Assembly (NCBI RefSeq): GCF_006540305.1
Contig: NZ_BJOR01000001.1
Coordinates: 2,294,001 to 2,358,000 of the forward strand
DNA from: Streptomyces sp. 6-11-2
Lineage (GTDB): Bacteria > Actinomycetota > Actinomycetes > Streptomycetales > Streptomycetaceae
DNA: 64,000 nt
Direction of reading: 5' to 3'
The position numbers and the translations under genes are program-made. This document shows positions 42,212 to 50,704 of this stretch, piece after piece; within the stretch, counting starts at the first letter, position 1, and every line of letters starts with the position of its first letter. The notes under the pieces are model-generated. The model had not been told where the DNA came from. It saw only the letters and a list, made by a program, of their open reading frames with translations, and made no database searches.

Positions 42212-43759
42212 ATGGCGCGTCTGGCGCAGTGGGCGGCCGCGGTCGCCGCCACGGTGCTGCTGGCCGGATGCGGCGGCGATCCGGTCGGCCGAAGCGCGGA
42301 CGACGGAAAGAACCGGTCCGCTCCCGCGCCGGCCGCACAGTCCGGCTCACCGTCCGCGCGGCTGCCTTCCTCACTCACCTCGCAGCAACTCGACTGGGGC
42401 CACTGCGAGGCCACGGCCGACTCGCCCGCGCCGGGCGACGAATGGCTGTGCGCGACGCTCAAGGCACCGCTGGACTGGTCCCGGCCGGACGGCGAGACCA
42501 TCGGCCTCTCCCTCATCCGCGCCAGGGCCACCGCGGAGCGCACCGGTTCCCTGCTGTTCAACTTCGGCGGCCCCGGCGGCTCCGGCGTGGCCGCGCTGCC
42601 GTCGTACGCCTCCGAGGTCACCGCCCTGCGGCAGCGATACGACCTGGTGAGCTGGGATCCCCGCGGGGTCGGCGGCAGTTCGGGCGTGCGCTGCCGCAAC
42701 GACCGGCGGATCCAGGCCGCCGAGGCGATCGACGTGACACCGGACACCGCGGCCGAGGAGCGGGCCTACTTCCAGGACGCGGCCGACTTCGGCCAGGGCT
42801 GCCGGAAGGCGGCCGGGAAGCTGCTCGCGCACGTCTCGACGACCGACACCGCCCGGGACATGGACCTGATCCGCCACGTCCTCGGCGACGCCGGAATGCA
42901 CTACTTCGGCATGTCCTACGGCACCGAACTCGGCGGTGTGTACGCCCACTTGTTCCCGCAGCGCGTCGAGCGGGTGGTGCTGGACGCGGTGGTGGACCCG
43001 ACAGCGGACTCCGTGGGCCACGCGCTGAACCAGGCGAGGGGCTTCCAGCGGGCGCTGGACGCCTACCTGAAGTCCACCGGCCAGGATCCCGAGCGCGGTT
43101 CGCGGAAGATCGCGGATCTGCTGCGGCGAATCGACGCCGAGCCGCTGCCCACGACCTCCTCCGGGCGGAAGCTGACGGAGGCCTCGGCGCTCACCGGCAT
43201 CGCGCTGCCGCTCTACAGCAAGAGCGGCTGGCCGGCCCTGACGAGCGCCCTCGCCGCGGCGGAACAGGGCGACGGCTCGGGGCTGCTGTCCCTCGCCGAC
43301 GCCTACAACGACCGTGACGACTCGGGCCACTACGGCACGACGACCCACGCCCAACGGGTCATATCGTGCCTGGACGCCAAGCGGCGGCCGACGCCGGAGG
43401 AGGCGAGGAAGCTGCTGCCCGAGTTCGAGCGGATCTCGCCGGTGTTCGGCGCCTTCATGGCCTTGGACACAGCCGGCTGGTGCCACGACTGGCCGGTGCC
43501 CGGTCAGTACGACACCCCTCGGGTCAGCGCGCCGGGGGCGGCGCCGATCCTGCTGATCGGCAACACCGGGGACCCGGCGACGCCCTACGAGGGCGCCCGG
43601 AGAATGGCGGACGCGCTCGGCAAGGGCGTCGGTGTGGAGCTCACCTGGAAGGGCGAGGGCCACGGGGCGTACGGCAGCGGAAGCGACTGCGTGGACTCGA
43701 CGGTGAACGCGTATCTGCTGCACGGCACGGTGCCGAGGGACGGCAAGGTCTGTTCATGA
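42212..43759 (+). CDS. Secreted lipoprotein tripeptidyl aminopeptidase, S33 family (paralogue)
   Basis: 515 aa. The lipobox VLLAGCGGD places Cys at about residue 21. Catalytic motifs mirror the upstream gene: FNFGGPGGSGVAALP, FGMSYGTELGG (Ser about 235), LLIGNTGDPATPYEG, GEGHGAYGSGSD. Extended identity shows a tandem duplication, now well diverged. SD GAGGGGGG precedes ATG 42212. It probably acts on extracellular peptides released in mycelial turnover. Its stop overlaps the recombinase remnant on the other strand, so the island junction lies right at its 3' end. Confidence 0.9.
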   Translation: MARLAQWAAAVAATVLLAGCGGDPVGRSADDGKNRSAPAPAAQSGSPSARLPSSLTSQQLDWGHCEATADSPAPGDEWLCATLKAPLDWSRPDGETIGLSLIRARATAERTGSLLFNFGGPGGSGVAALPSYASEVTALRQRYDLVSWDPRGVGGSSGVRCRNDRRIQAAEAIDVTPDTAAEERAYFQDAADFGQGCRKAAGKLLAHVSTTDTARDMDLIRHVLGDAGMHYFGMSYGTELGGVYAHLFPQRVERVVLDAVVDPTADSVGHALNQARGFQRALDAYLKSTGQDPERGSRKIADLLRRIDAEPLPTTSSGRKLTEASALTGIALPLYSKSGWPALTSALAAAEQGDGSGLLSLADAYNDRDDSGHYGTTTHAQRVISCLDAKRRPTPEEARKLLPEFERISPVFGAFMALDTAGWCHDWPVPGQYDTPRVSAPGAAPILLIGNTGDPATPYEGARRMADALGKGVGVELTWKGEGHGAYGSGSDCVDSTVNAYLLHGTVPRDGKVCS

Positions 43760-44200
43760 GAGAGCCCGTCGCCAAGCCCAGCGGTTGAAGTCGTCGCGGT
43801 TGACCGGGCGACCGCGATCCCGATGGAGGAGCAGTGATGTTGTAACCGGCTCTCCGCCGACCGCCCGCCACGGCAGGGTCACAGCGGCCGGCGGATGATG
43901 ACGCCGTACCGGTCCGCGACCCACGTTCCGCGGGAGGCCCGAAGATCGTGCGGAGCTACGTCGGTGAGGCCGGCCGCCGAGACAGCAGGGTCGAAGTACG
44001 CCGTGCACCACTGGTTGTAGCGCAGCGGCTTGCCCGCGGGCATGGTGAACAACAGCGCGCATTCACCGCCGGGCAGCTCTTCGAGGTAGGCCACGAGTCG
44101 CTTCGCCAGTGACGTGAGCCATGCTCGGTCTCCGATCTGCGATTGGTGCTGGTTTGCGCCACCGCGGACACCAGAGACTGTCAGGGACCAAGTGCAGCTG
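43754..44200 (-). pseudogene. Tyrosine-recombinase (integrase) remnants
   Basis: The longest piece (44094-43879 and open further upstream to about 44200) reads FTMPAGKPLRYNQWCTAYF then VAPHDLRASRGTWVADRYG. HDLRxSxGT is the catalytic H-x-x-R block of phage-type integrases; the final Tyr region is missing because the frame ends early. A second fragment in another frame (about 43850-43754) reads HRDRGRPVNRDDFNRWAWRR, similar to the segment just before the HxxR block of another integrase. Both lack starts and C termini. Position next to a truncated tRNA fits a decayed integrative element. Confidence 0.7.
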
Positions 44201-44314
44201 TGGCGCTACCGTGCCCGATCGGCCGGGGAATCGCGGGGAACGGCGGTGTCCGACGGGCAGTGCGCATGACGACGACCCCGACCGTAACGCCTGGTCAGGG
44301 GCCGTAAATCATTG

Positions 44315-44390
44315 TGGTGGGTGTGGGATTTGAACCCACGGTGACTCGCGCCGCGACGGTTTTCAAGACCATTCAGGCATTGGCTCGCCC
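44315..44390 (-). pseudogene. tRNA-Ser(UGA) remnant, likely attachment-site scar
   Basis: On the minus strand the anticodon arm ATGGT-CTTGAAA-ACCGT (anticodon UGA), a long variable arm, T arm GTGGG-TTCAAAT-CCCAC and 3' acceptor ACCCACC are intact, and a weak D arm is present. The expected 5' acceptor strand (GGTGGGT) is absent: GTGAT stands there instead, and the discriminator is A, not the G usual for tRNA-Ser. It cannot give a normal cloverleaf. It is best read as the 3' tRNA copy left by site-specific integration, next to the integrase remnants. Confidence 0.65.
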
Positions 44391-44798
44391 ATCACGGTTC
44401 CGCCAACTTCCGACGAGGAGTGGCACCGACATCAGGAGCAGGACACCTTCGACGGCCAGGCTGACCAGCCCGAGCGGTTCGGTCCAATTGCCGATGTCCT
44501 CGCTGTAGGCGGGCAGTCCCGGCCCCCTGGAGAGGACATAGCCCAGCAAGGGGCCGGCGGCGACCCCGGTTGCCAGCAGCCATCCCAGTTGGACGAGGCC
44601 GATGAGGAGCAACACGGCGGTGACCACGGCCGCGATCTCCAGGACGCGGTAAGCGACGCCGATGTAGTAGGGGTCCACTGTTGCCGTGATACCGCCTTGG
44701 TCAGTGACATGGATGGCGGCCACCGCGAGGGACAGCAGAGCTCCCGCCCCCCTGGCCACCCAGGTAGCCCCCGGCACCGCCGCGGTGTGGTGTGACAT
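44373..44798 (-). CDS. Small four-helix membrane protein
   Basis: 141 aa with about four hydrophobic segments (AGALLSLAVAAIHVTD, VLEIAAVVTAVLLLIGLVQL, WLLATGVAAGPLLGYVL, LGLVSLAVEGVLLLMSVPLL). It resembles uncharacterised actinobacterial membrane proteins of about 140 aa, often found with hypothetical stress genes. ATG at 44798 has AGAGGTG at good spacing. Its last codons (RNRDGRANA and the TGA) lie inside the tRNA-Ser remnant, so the present 3' end was created or trimmed by the recombination event. Function unknown. Confidence 0.65.
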   Translation of the reverse strand: MSHHTAAVPGATWVARGAGALLSLAVAAIHVTDQGGITATVDPYYIGVAYRVLEIAAVVTAVLLLIGLVQLGWLLATGVAAGPLLGYVLSRGPGLPAYSEDIGNWTEPLGLVSLAVEGVLLLMSVPLLVGSWRNRDGRANA

Positions 44799-45629
44799 GC
44801 GGAGGCACCTCTTTCTTCCTTCGGCGGCGCACGGCTGCGGCGCCGCGATTCCGTCCACGCGCTTGGCTCCTGAAGAGACGGCGCGCTCCTGTGTCAGGCC
44901 CCAGCCTCAGCGGACGGCGGCTTGACGTCGCCCCCGGCGGTGCAGAGGAGTGACGCGGAAGAGGCGCCGCCGCGAGCGGCTCTCCTCCATCAGCGGCCCG
45001 GGTGCCCACGGCGTCGGGACTCCGCAAGGTTGGTTGGCAGAGCACCGTTGCCGCGCGAGGAGGGAGGACCACCTCGTGGAGGCCGACGCCGGGATCTTCG
45101 GCACGTGCGTCGACCCCAACGCCAGCGGGCTTTTTGTTCGCTTCACGCTGCGTGACGGGGACCGGGCAGGCCACCGGCCAAGCCAGCTCCGTCGCCCGCG
45201 CGGACCACTGCCCCGTGTGGCTGCGATCGCGGTTGTGGTCGGCCCGTCGTGAACCCGTTCGGCATACACCGCACGAAGCTTGAACGGCCGTGCACTCGTC
45301 CGCCGTTCGCTGACAGACGGGCCGTCCGAGTGAAACCCTCCAGCCGAGGTGAGCATGCCGAAAGTGTCCGTTAGATTCCCTTATAGCCCGACGATGATTC
45401 AGGCGACCGGCGCCATCGGTCACGCGTTCGGGGATGCGTGATCGCATTCGGAAGAGGTGACCTCGGCGCCACGATGACAGGCGCTGCTCTCGCCTGCGGC
45501 CTTTGATGAACGCAGCGCCAGCCCCTGCCGCAACCTCTCACGCCACGCGGCACGATCCCCACGAGCCAAGCGACGGTGGCGGCTTGCGACGCGGGTTATC
45601 CGCCGGCGACGTGACCACAAGGAGTGAAC
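44799..45629. other. 831-bp region without a confident gene
   Basis: Several overlapping ORFs of 60-250 codons occur on both strands, but none has an SD, a consistent third-position G/C bias, or a recognisable family. The AT-rich patch TTAGATTCCCTTATAGCC (45372-45389) may hold the promoter of the beta-propeller gene. I read this as decayed accessory DNA. Confidence 0.5.
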
Positions 45630-47135
45630 ATGGGCATAAGGCCCAGCTTGGCCCGTGCGTTCGTGGTGATGGTCGCGTACGCATCAATCGCTGCTTGCGC
45701 GACGCCCGGGACGCAGGAATCTGTGAGGTCGAACGCCAGCCCCTCAGTACAGGGCACGCTGATCCAACCTCCAGCGCTGCCCGGGGCGCAGCCGATCTCG
45801 GGGAACGACCGGGTGTACACCGCCGACCAGGCCTCCAACACAGTGAGTGTCATCAATCCGGCGACGAACACGGTGCTGGGCACGATCGCTCTGGGCAAGC
45901 CGCGGTTGGACCCCAGCGCGGACGTACTGGGGGCCATGTACGACGGGCAGATCGACGTGCACGGCCTGGGCTTCTCCGGGGATGGGAAGTGGCTCAACGT
46001 GATCGATGTGACCACCAACGCCGTCCATGTCATTGACACCGCAACCAACAAAGTGGTGCGCACCGTGTACGTCGGCCGGGCGCCGCACGAGGGATTCTTC
46101 TCGTCGGACGGCACGCGGCTGTGGGTGGCGGTGCGCGGTCAGGACTACATCTCGGTGATCGACTGGCGGGCCGGCAAGGAGGTCGACCGGATCCACACCG
46201 AGGACGGGCCGTCGAAGGTGGTCTTCAGCCCCGACGGCAAGCTCGCCTACGTCAACCACCTGCGCGCCCCGAGGCTGGACGTGATCGATGTGGCCTCCCG
46301 CCGGATCATCAAGCGTGTGCAGATCCCCGCAGAGGCGGGCGGGTCCTCCGACGAGGCCATCTCACCCGACGGCCGGGAGATCTGGCTCGGTATGCCCACC
46401 AACGGCCGGACCACCGCTGTGCTCAATGCACGCACCTACCGTGTGGAGGCGGTGCTGAAGACGGGGCCGCGCACCAACCACCCCAACTTCGTCACGGTCG
46501 GCGGCGTCGACTACGCCTACCAGACCGTGGGCGGACTGAACCAGACCTTGGTGTACCGCCGATCGCACACCGGGGGGCCGCCCACGCTGGTGAAGACCAT
46601 CCACAACAGCGGCCACGGTCCCCACGGCATCTGGCCGAGCCCCGACAACACCAGGGTCTACGTCGCCCTGCAGAACTCCGACGCGGTCGACGTCATCGAT
46701 ACGCACACGAACTCGGTGATCAAGACCCTTCCCATCGGCCAGTCACCCATGGCGCTGGTGTACGTGGCGCGCAGCACTCCGGCCACCAGCACAAACAATG
46801 TGGGCCGGCAAGGTCTGGGCATGCGCACGCAGAACCTCCCTCTGCGCGTCTCCGGTAGCTCCGGCCAGGGCACGGCCCTGATCCGGGCACTCCCCGGCAT
46901 CGACGAAGTCACCATCGGAGCCACTGGGTTGCCAGCCAACCAGCAGTTCACCGCCTACGCCGGCGACGGCACCCGCACGACAGCGCTGATGTCCATGATG
47001 AGCAACCAGTTCGGCAACATCGACGAAGGCCTGTCCTATTCGTACTTCTTCGCCAACCACTACACCTCCATCATCCTCAAGCCCGGAACTCCACCGGGCG
47101 AGCACGAGCCAGGCCCGGCAATGCCCCAGGCATGA
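45630..47135 (+). CDS. YVTN/YncE-type beta-propeller lipoprotein
   Basis: 501 aa. The signal peptide ends in a lipobox (VAYASIAACATPG, Cys about residue 19). Seven or so YVTN blades follow: VYTADQASNTVSVINPATN, LNVIDVTTNAVHVIDTATN, LWVAVRGQDYISVIDWRAG, LAYVNHLRAPRLDVIDVASR, VYVALQNSDAVDVIDTHTN. A C-terminal domain of about 110 residues follows (PLRVSGSSGQGTALIRALPG). Extracellular propellers of this kind bind proteins or ligands; the role is unknown. AAGGAG precedes ATG 45630. Its codon use has more A/T in third positions than flanking genes, and it lies in the decayed island, so horizontal origin is likely. Confidence 0.8.
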   Translation: MGIRPSLARAFVVMVAYASIAACATPGTQESVRSNASPSVQGTLIQPPALPGAQPISGNDRVYTADQASNTVSVINPATNTVLGTIALGKPRLDPSADVLGAMYDGQIDVHGLGFSGDGKWLNVIDVTTNAVHVIDTATNKVVRTVYVGRAPHEGFFSSDGTRLWVAVRGQDYISVIDWRAGKEVDRIHTEDGPSKVVFSPDGKLAYVNHLRAPRLDVIDVASRRIIKRVQIPAEAGGSSDEAISPDGREIWLGMPTNGRTTAVLNARTYRVEAVLKTGPRTNHPNFVTVGGVDYAYQTVGGLNQTLVYRRSHTGGPPTLVKTIHNSGHGPHGIWPSPDNTRVYVALQNSDAVDVIDTHTNSVIKTLPIGQSPMALVYVARSTPATSTNNVGRQGLGMRTQNLPLRVSGSSGQGTALIRALPGIDEVTIGATGLPANQQFTAYAGDGTRTTALMSMMSNQFGNIDEGLSYSYFFANHYTSIILKPGTPPGEHEPGPAMPQA

Positions 47136-47177
47136 CGAGCCAAGGGCACAGGGCGGCGCAGTCGGTGCGGTCGGCGC

Positions 47178-47540
47178 GTGATGGGTGACCTTCGCTGCGA
47201 CCCGGGCGGCTTCCGCAGCGCCGACCGCCTGGCCGACGGCAGGCCGGTGCTGCTGTCGACGAGCAGGGAGCCGTACGACCTCACCACCGGCGCTCTCGTC
47301 GTCCTCCCCGAGGGAGAGCCGCACGCCGGGGCACTGTGTCGTGAACCGGATGGCCACGATCGGCATCACCGTCAGCCACGCCGTGGAGCAGCCCGAGCCC
47401 AGGCAGGCGACCACCGAGGAGGCGTCGCTCCTGGGCATCCACAAGGCCGCGCTCAGCAGGGGCGGCCTGAGGAGACGGCGGACATCGTGGTGCCCGCCGC
47501 TCACTGCGAGATCGTGTACGAGATCCCGATCAACCGCTAG
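47178..47540 (+). pseudogene. GntR-family regulator remnant (UTRA domain), frameshifted
   Basis: Three consecutive frame segments together spell a UTRA domain: LLSTSREPYDLTTGALVVLP in frame 3, MATIGITVSHAVEQPEPRQA and TTEEASLLGIHKAAL in frame 1, then ETADIVVPAAHCEIVYEIPI in frame 3 again. This is the standard C-terminal half of HutC-type GntR regulators. The HTH domain is missing and at least two frameshifts are needed, so it is dead. It ends just before a hairpin terminator. Confidence 0.75.
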
Positions 47541-47566
47541 CCCACACAGGCGGCATCGCGCAGCAA

Positions 47567-47603
47567 AACGGGCCCTGGCCGTTTCACCTGGTCAGGGCCC
47601 GTT
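47567..47603 (+). terminator. Terminator after the GntR remnant
   Basis: AACGGGCCCTG / CAGGGCCCGTT, an 11-bp perfect stem with a 15-nt loop that itself can pair, followed by CCCCTTTC. Confidence 0.75.
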
Positions 47604-47697
47604 CCCCTTTCAAGATCGCCCTGTCGACCGCGGCGCCCCAGTAGAACGCCGCCCACGGTGTGCGGGCAGGGAGCGCCGTGGCCCGGGGCGAATTAGC

Positions 47698-47727
47698 CCA
47701 CGGCATCTGAGCTGGTCAGAGCCGTGG
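47698..47727. terminator. Terminator between the island and moeZ
   Basis: CCACGGC-A-TCTGA / TCAGA-GCCGTGG, a 12-bp stem with one bulge, followed on the plus strand by CCTTCTTCTGTTCC. It also lies just beyond the moeZ stop on the minus strand. Confidence 0.7.
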
Positions 47728-47762
47728 CCTTCTTCTGTTCCGTTGGTCGGCGGAACGGTTGA

Positions 47763-48941
47763 TCAGTAGACCGGCTTGTCCGGCTCGATCTGGTTGACCC
47801 AGCCGATCACGCCGCCGCCGACGTGCACGGCGTCCGCGAAGCCCGCGGACTTCAGCACGGCGAGGACTTCCGCACTGCGGACACCCGTCTTGCAGTTCAG
47901 GACGATCTTCTTGTCCTGCGGGAGGCTCTCCAGGGCGGAGCCCATGAGGAACTCGTTCTTCGGGATCAGCCGGGCGCCCGGGATGGAGACGATCTCGAAC
48001 TCGTTCGGCTCGCGGACGTCGATGATCTCGATGCTCTCACCGTCGTCGATCCACTCCTTGAGCTGCTTGGGAGTGATCGTCGAGTCCGCGGCCGCCGCCT
48101 GGGCCTCCTCGGAGACGACGCCGCAGAAGGCCTCGTAGTCGATGAGTTCGGTGACGGTCGGGTTCTCGCCGCAGACCGCGCAGTCGGGGTCCTTGCGGAC
48201 CTTGACCTGGCGGTACTGCATCTCCAGGGCGTCGTAGATCATCAGGCGGCCGACCAGCGGCTCGCCGATGCCCGCCAGGAGCTTGATGGCCTCGTTGGCC
48301 TGGATGGAACCGATGGACGCGCACAGCACGCCCAGGACTCCGCCCTCGGCGCAGGAGGGGACCATGCCGGGGGGCGGCGGCTCCGGGTAGAGGCAGCGGT
48401 AGCAGGGGCCGTGCTCGGACCAGAAGACGGAGGCCTGGCCGTCGAAGCGGTAGATCGAACCCCATACGTACGGCTTGTTCAGCAGCACGCAGGCGTCGTT
48501 GACCAGGTACCGGGTCGCGAAGTTGTCCGTGCCGTCGACGATCAGGTCGTACTGGCTGAAGATCTCCTTCACGTTGTCGGCCTCGAGCCGCTCCTGGTGA
48601 AGGACCACGTTCACGTACGGGTTGATGCCCTTGATGGTGTCGCGCGCGGACTCGGCCTTGGGACGGCCGATGTCGGACTGGCTGTGGATGACCTGGCGCT
48701 GCAGGTTCGACTCGTCCACCTCGTCGAACTCCACGATGCCGAGCGTGCCGACGCCCGCCGCGGCCATGTACATCAGACCCGGCGAACCCAGCCCGCCGGC
48801 ACCCACAAAGAGCACCTTGGCGTTCTTCAGCCGCTTCTGCCCGTCCATCCCCACGTCGGGGATGATCAGGTGGCGGGAGTACCTGCGGACCTCGTCTACG
48901 GTGAGCTCGGGAGCGGGCTCGACCAGGGGTGGCAGCGACAC
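47763..48941 (-). CDS. moeZ: Adenylyltransferase/sulfurtransferase MoeZ (ThiF-rhodanese fusion)
   Basis: 392 aa. The N-terminal E1-like domain has the nucleotide loop VLFVGAGGLGSPGLMYMAAA (about 42-61), NLQRQVIHSQSDIG and zinc pairs CYRC and CAVC. The C-terminal rhodanese domain (about 290-392) has EIIDVREPNEFEI and the active-site Cys in VLNCKTGVRSAE. MoeZ adenylates and sulfurates small sulfur carriers such as MoaD, ThiS and CysO-type proteins, so it links to moaE earlier in the window. GTG at 48941 follows ACGGAG. The catalytic residues are all present. Confidence 0.95.
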   Translation of the reverse strand: MSLPPLVEPAPELTVDEVRRYSRHLIIPDVGMDGQKRLKNAKVLFVGAGGLGSPGLMYMAAAGVGTLGIVEFDEVDESNLQRQVIHSQSDIGRPKAESARDTIKGINPYVNVVLHQERLEADNVKEIFSQYDLIVDGTDNFATRYLVNDACVLLNKPYVWGSIYRFDGQASVFWSEHGPCYRCLYPEPPPPGMVPSCAEGGVLGVLCASIGSIQANEAIKLLAGIGEPLVGRLMIYDALEMQYRQVKVRKDPDCAVCGENPTVTELIDYEAFCGVVSEEAQAAAADSTITPKQLKEWIDDGESIEIIDVREPNEFEIVSIPGARLIPKNEFLMGSALESLPQDKKIVLNCKTGVRSAEVLAVLKSAGFADAVHVGGGVIGWVNQIEPDKPVY

Positions 48942-49004
48942 GGGGACTCCGTTGGTCGGTCAAACACTACGGTTGTTCTCCTCGTAACACTGCCACGGCC
49001 TTCT

Positions 49005-49754
49005 TCATTCCGAGACACCTCGTCCGATCCGCGAGACGATTTCGTCCCAGTAACCGGGCATGTCCTCCCAGGGGGCGGCCGTGCCGCCGCGGTCGGAGCG
49101 GTCGGTGAACCAGATGGTCGCCGCGCCCTGCCAGCGGGCGATGCGCAGCGCCTCGTCGAGGTGGCCGCGCGGGACGCCGTGCACGAAGTGGCAGAAGCGC
49201 TCGGGCGGATAGTCGGCGGTCCACTCCGCGGCCTGCGACCAGCGGTAGTCGCTCCACGGGCCGCGGAAGGTCACCAGTTGGTCGGCGTTCTCGGCGTAGC
49301 CGGGGTGCGGGTGGGTGCCGTGGCCGAGGACGACATGGGCATCGTCACGCACGGCCCGCAGCGCGCCGATCGTACGGCGGACCTCGGACAGCCCGGCGCG
49401 GTCGGCGGGGCAGCGGTCCAGCAGGAAGCCGTCGGCCCGGTACCACTCGAGGTACCGCCGCGCTTCGGAGATCAGCTCGGTGAAGGACCGGGCGCCGTGC
49501 GCGGCGTCGAGGTGGCCGAGGACGCGGACGCCCGCGTTCCTCAGCCGTCCCGCCGCCTCCAGGCAGTGCGGGTCGGGCTGGACGCCGGGGCCGTCGGCGA
49601 CGTTGAGGACGACCCAGTGCAGGGGCGTCCCGGGCCGGGTGAGTTCGCTCCACTCGGCCGGCGCGAGAAGGGGGTGGGCCCAGCCGGGGACACCGAGTCC
49701 GGTGCGCAGTCCGGTGCTCGAGATGCCCACGGAGGTGCTGGTCAGATACGGCAT
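49005..49754 (-). CDS. Spherulin-4-family TIM-barrel protein
   Basis: 249 aa. It begins MPYLTSTSVGI and has the Spherulin-4 pattern: GVPGWAHPLLAPAEWSEL, LHWVVLNVADGPG, AGVRVLGHLDAAHGAR, WYRADGFLLDRCPAD (strand with acidic residues at its end), VVLGHGTHPHPGYAE, FCHFVHGVPRGHLDEAL. The fold is a glycosidase-like barrel; a related domain is found in PelA, where it acts on an amino-sugar polymer. No signal peptide is visible, so a cytoplasmic site or non-classical export must be assumed. Last gene of the PelF-like operon; it overlaps the SDR stop by 13 bp. Confidence 0.82.
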   Translation of the reverse strand: MPYLTSTSVGISSTGLRTGLGVPGWAHPLLAPAEWSELTRPGTPLHWVVLNVADGPGVQPDPHCLEAAGRLRNAGVRVLGHLDAAHGARSFTELISEARRYLEWYRADGFLLDRCPADRAGLSEVRRTIGALRAVRDDAHVVLGHGTHPHPGYAENADQLVTFRGPWSDYRWSQAAEWTADYPPERFCHFVHGVPRGHLDEALRIARWQGAATIWFTDRSDRGGTAAPWEDMPGYWDEIVSRIGRGVSE

Positions 49755-50704
49755 GCCGCCTCCATCCAGATGTCGGCCAGGGACTCTTCGAGGTTGATCC
49801 GGGGCCGCCAGCCGAGCCGGTCGCGGGCGGTGCGCACATCGGCCTGCTGCCAGCTGCCGCAGCCGTCGGGGTACGGGTACGCCACCGGGGCGGAATGGTC
49901 CGACTCGGCCCGGGGGTGCCCGATGGCGGCCCTGAGGTGGCCGCCGGGCGGGCCGTCGAGCTCGTGCAGGGCGCCCCCGTATCCGGCGACGCGGGCGAGG
50001 ATCGCCGCGGCGTCGCGCAGCCGGACGGCGCGGCCCGAGCCGATGTTGATGACGCCCTGGGCGGCCGAGAGGGAGGCGGCGTGGACGGCGCGGGCCACGT
50101 CGCGGACGTCGACGAAGTCGCGCTGGACGCCGAGACCGCCGAGTTTGAGGTCGCTGTCGCCGGACTGCATGGCGCGGCGCATGGCCTCGGCGAGCCGGCC
50201 GAGCGGCGAGCCGGCCGGGGTGCCGGGTCCGGCGGGCGAGAAGACACGGAGCACGACGGCGTCGAGACCGGAGCCGAGAACCAGTTCGGTGGCGGCGAGC
50301 TTGCTGACGCCGTACGGGCCGCCGGGGCGGGGCACGGCGTCCTCGGCCGTGGAGGAGCCGGGCTGGCTGGGGCCGTACTCGGAGCTGCAGCCGACCTGCA
50401 CCAGGCGGGCGCCGCAGCCGCTGCGGCGCAGGGCCTCGCAGACGGTGGCGACGGCGACGGTGTTGTGCCGGGTGAGGTCGCGGGCGCCGCCGCGGGTGGC
50501 GCCCGCGCAGTTGACGACGACGCCGGGGTGGACCGCGTCCAGGAAGCGGGTGAGCGCTCCGGGGCTGCCGGCTGCGAGGTCGAAGCGGACGTCGGCGTCG
50601 TCGCCGCGGCCCAGCGCGGTGAGCTGGACGGCCGGGTCGGCGAGCAGACGGTCGGCGACGAAACGGCCGAGGTATCCGTTGGCTCCGATCAGCAGAACCC
50701 TCAT
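49742..50704 (-). CDS. NAD-dependent sugar-nucleotide epimerase/dehydratase (extended SDR)
   Basis: 320 aa. The Rossmann motif MRVLLIGANGYLGRFVADRL starts at residue 1. VVVNCAGATRGG, LVQVGCSSEYGPS and GGPYGVSKLAATE supply the S, Y and K of the active site (YGVSK about residue 134). QRDFVDVRDVARAVHAA and INIGSGRAV are typical of UDP/GDP/dTDP-sugar enzymes. It probably makes an activated sugar for the neighbouring glycosyltransferase (inference). ATG at 50704 shares ATGA with the stop of a 24-codon sORF, so it is translated by coupling. Confidence 0.88.
   Translation of the reverse strand: MRVLLIGANGYLGRFVADRLLADPAVQLTALGRGDDADVRFDLAAGSPGALTRFLDAVHPGVVVNCAGATRGGARDLTRHNTVAVATVCEALRRSGCGARLVQVGCSSEYGPSQPGSSTAEDAVPRPGGPYGVSKLAATELVLGSGLDAVVLRVFSPAGPGTPAGSPLGRLAEAMRRAMQSGDSDLKLGGLGVQRDFVDVRDVARAVHAASLSAAQGVINIGSGRAVRLRDAAAILARVAGYGGALHELDGPPGGHLRAAIGHPRAESDHSAPVAYPYPDGCGSWQQADVRTARDRLGWRPRINLEESLADIWMEAACRI

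Noticed and set aside
44701..45447. 248-codon minus-strand ORF in the island
   Set aside because: No start signal, no family resemblance, overlaps the promoter and start of the small membrane protein; reads as degenerate DNA.
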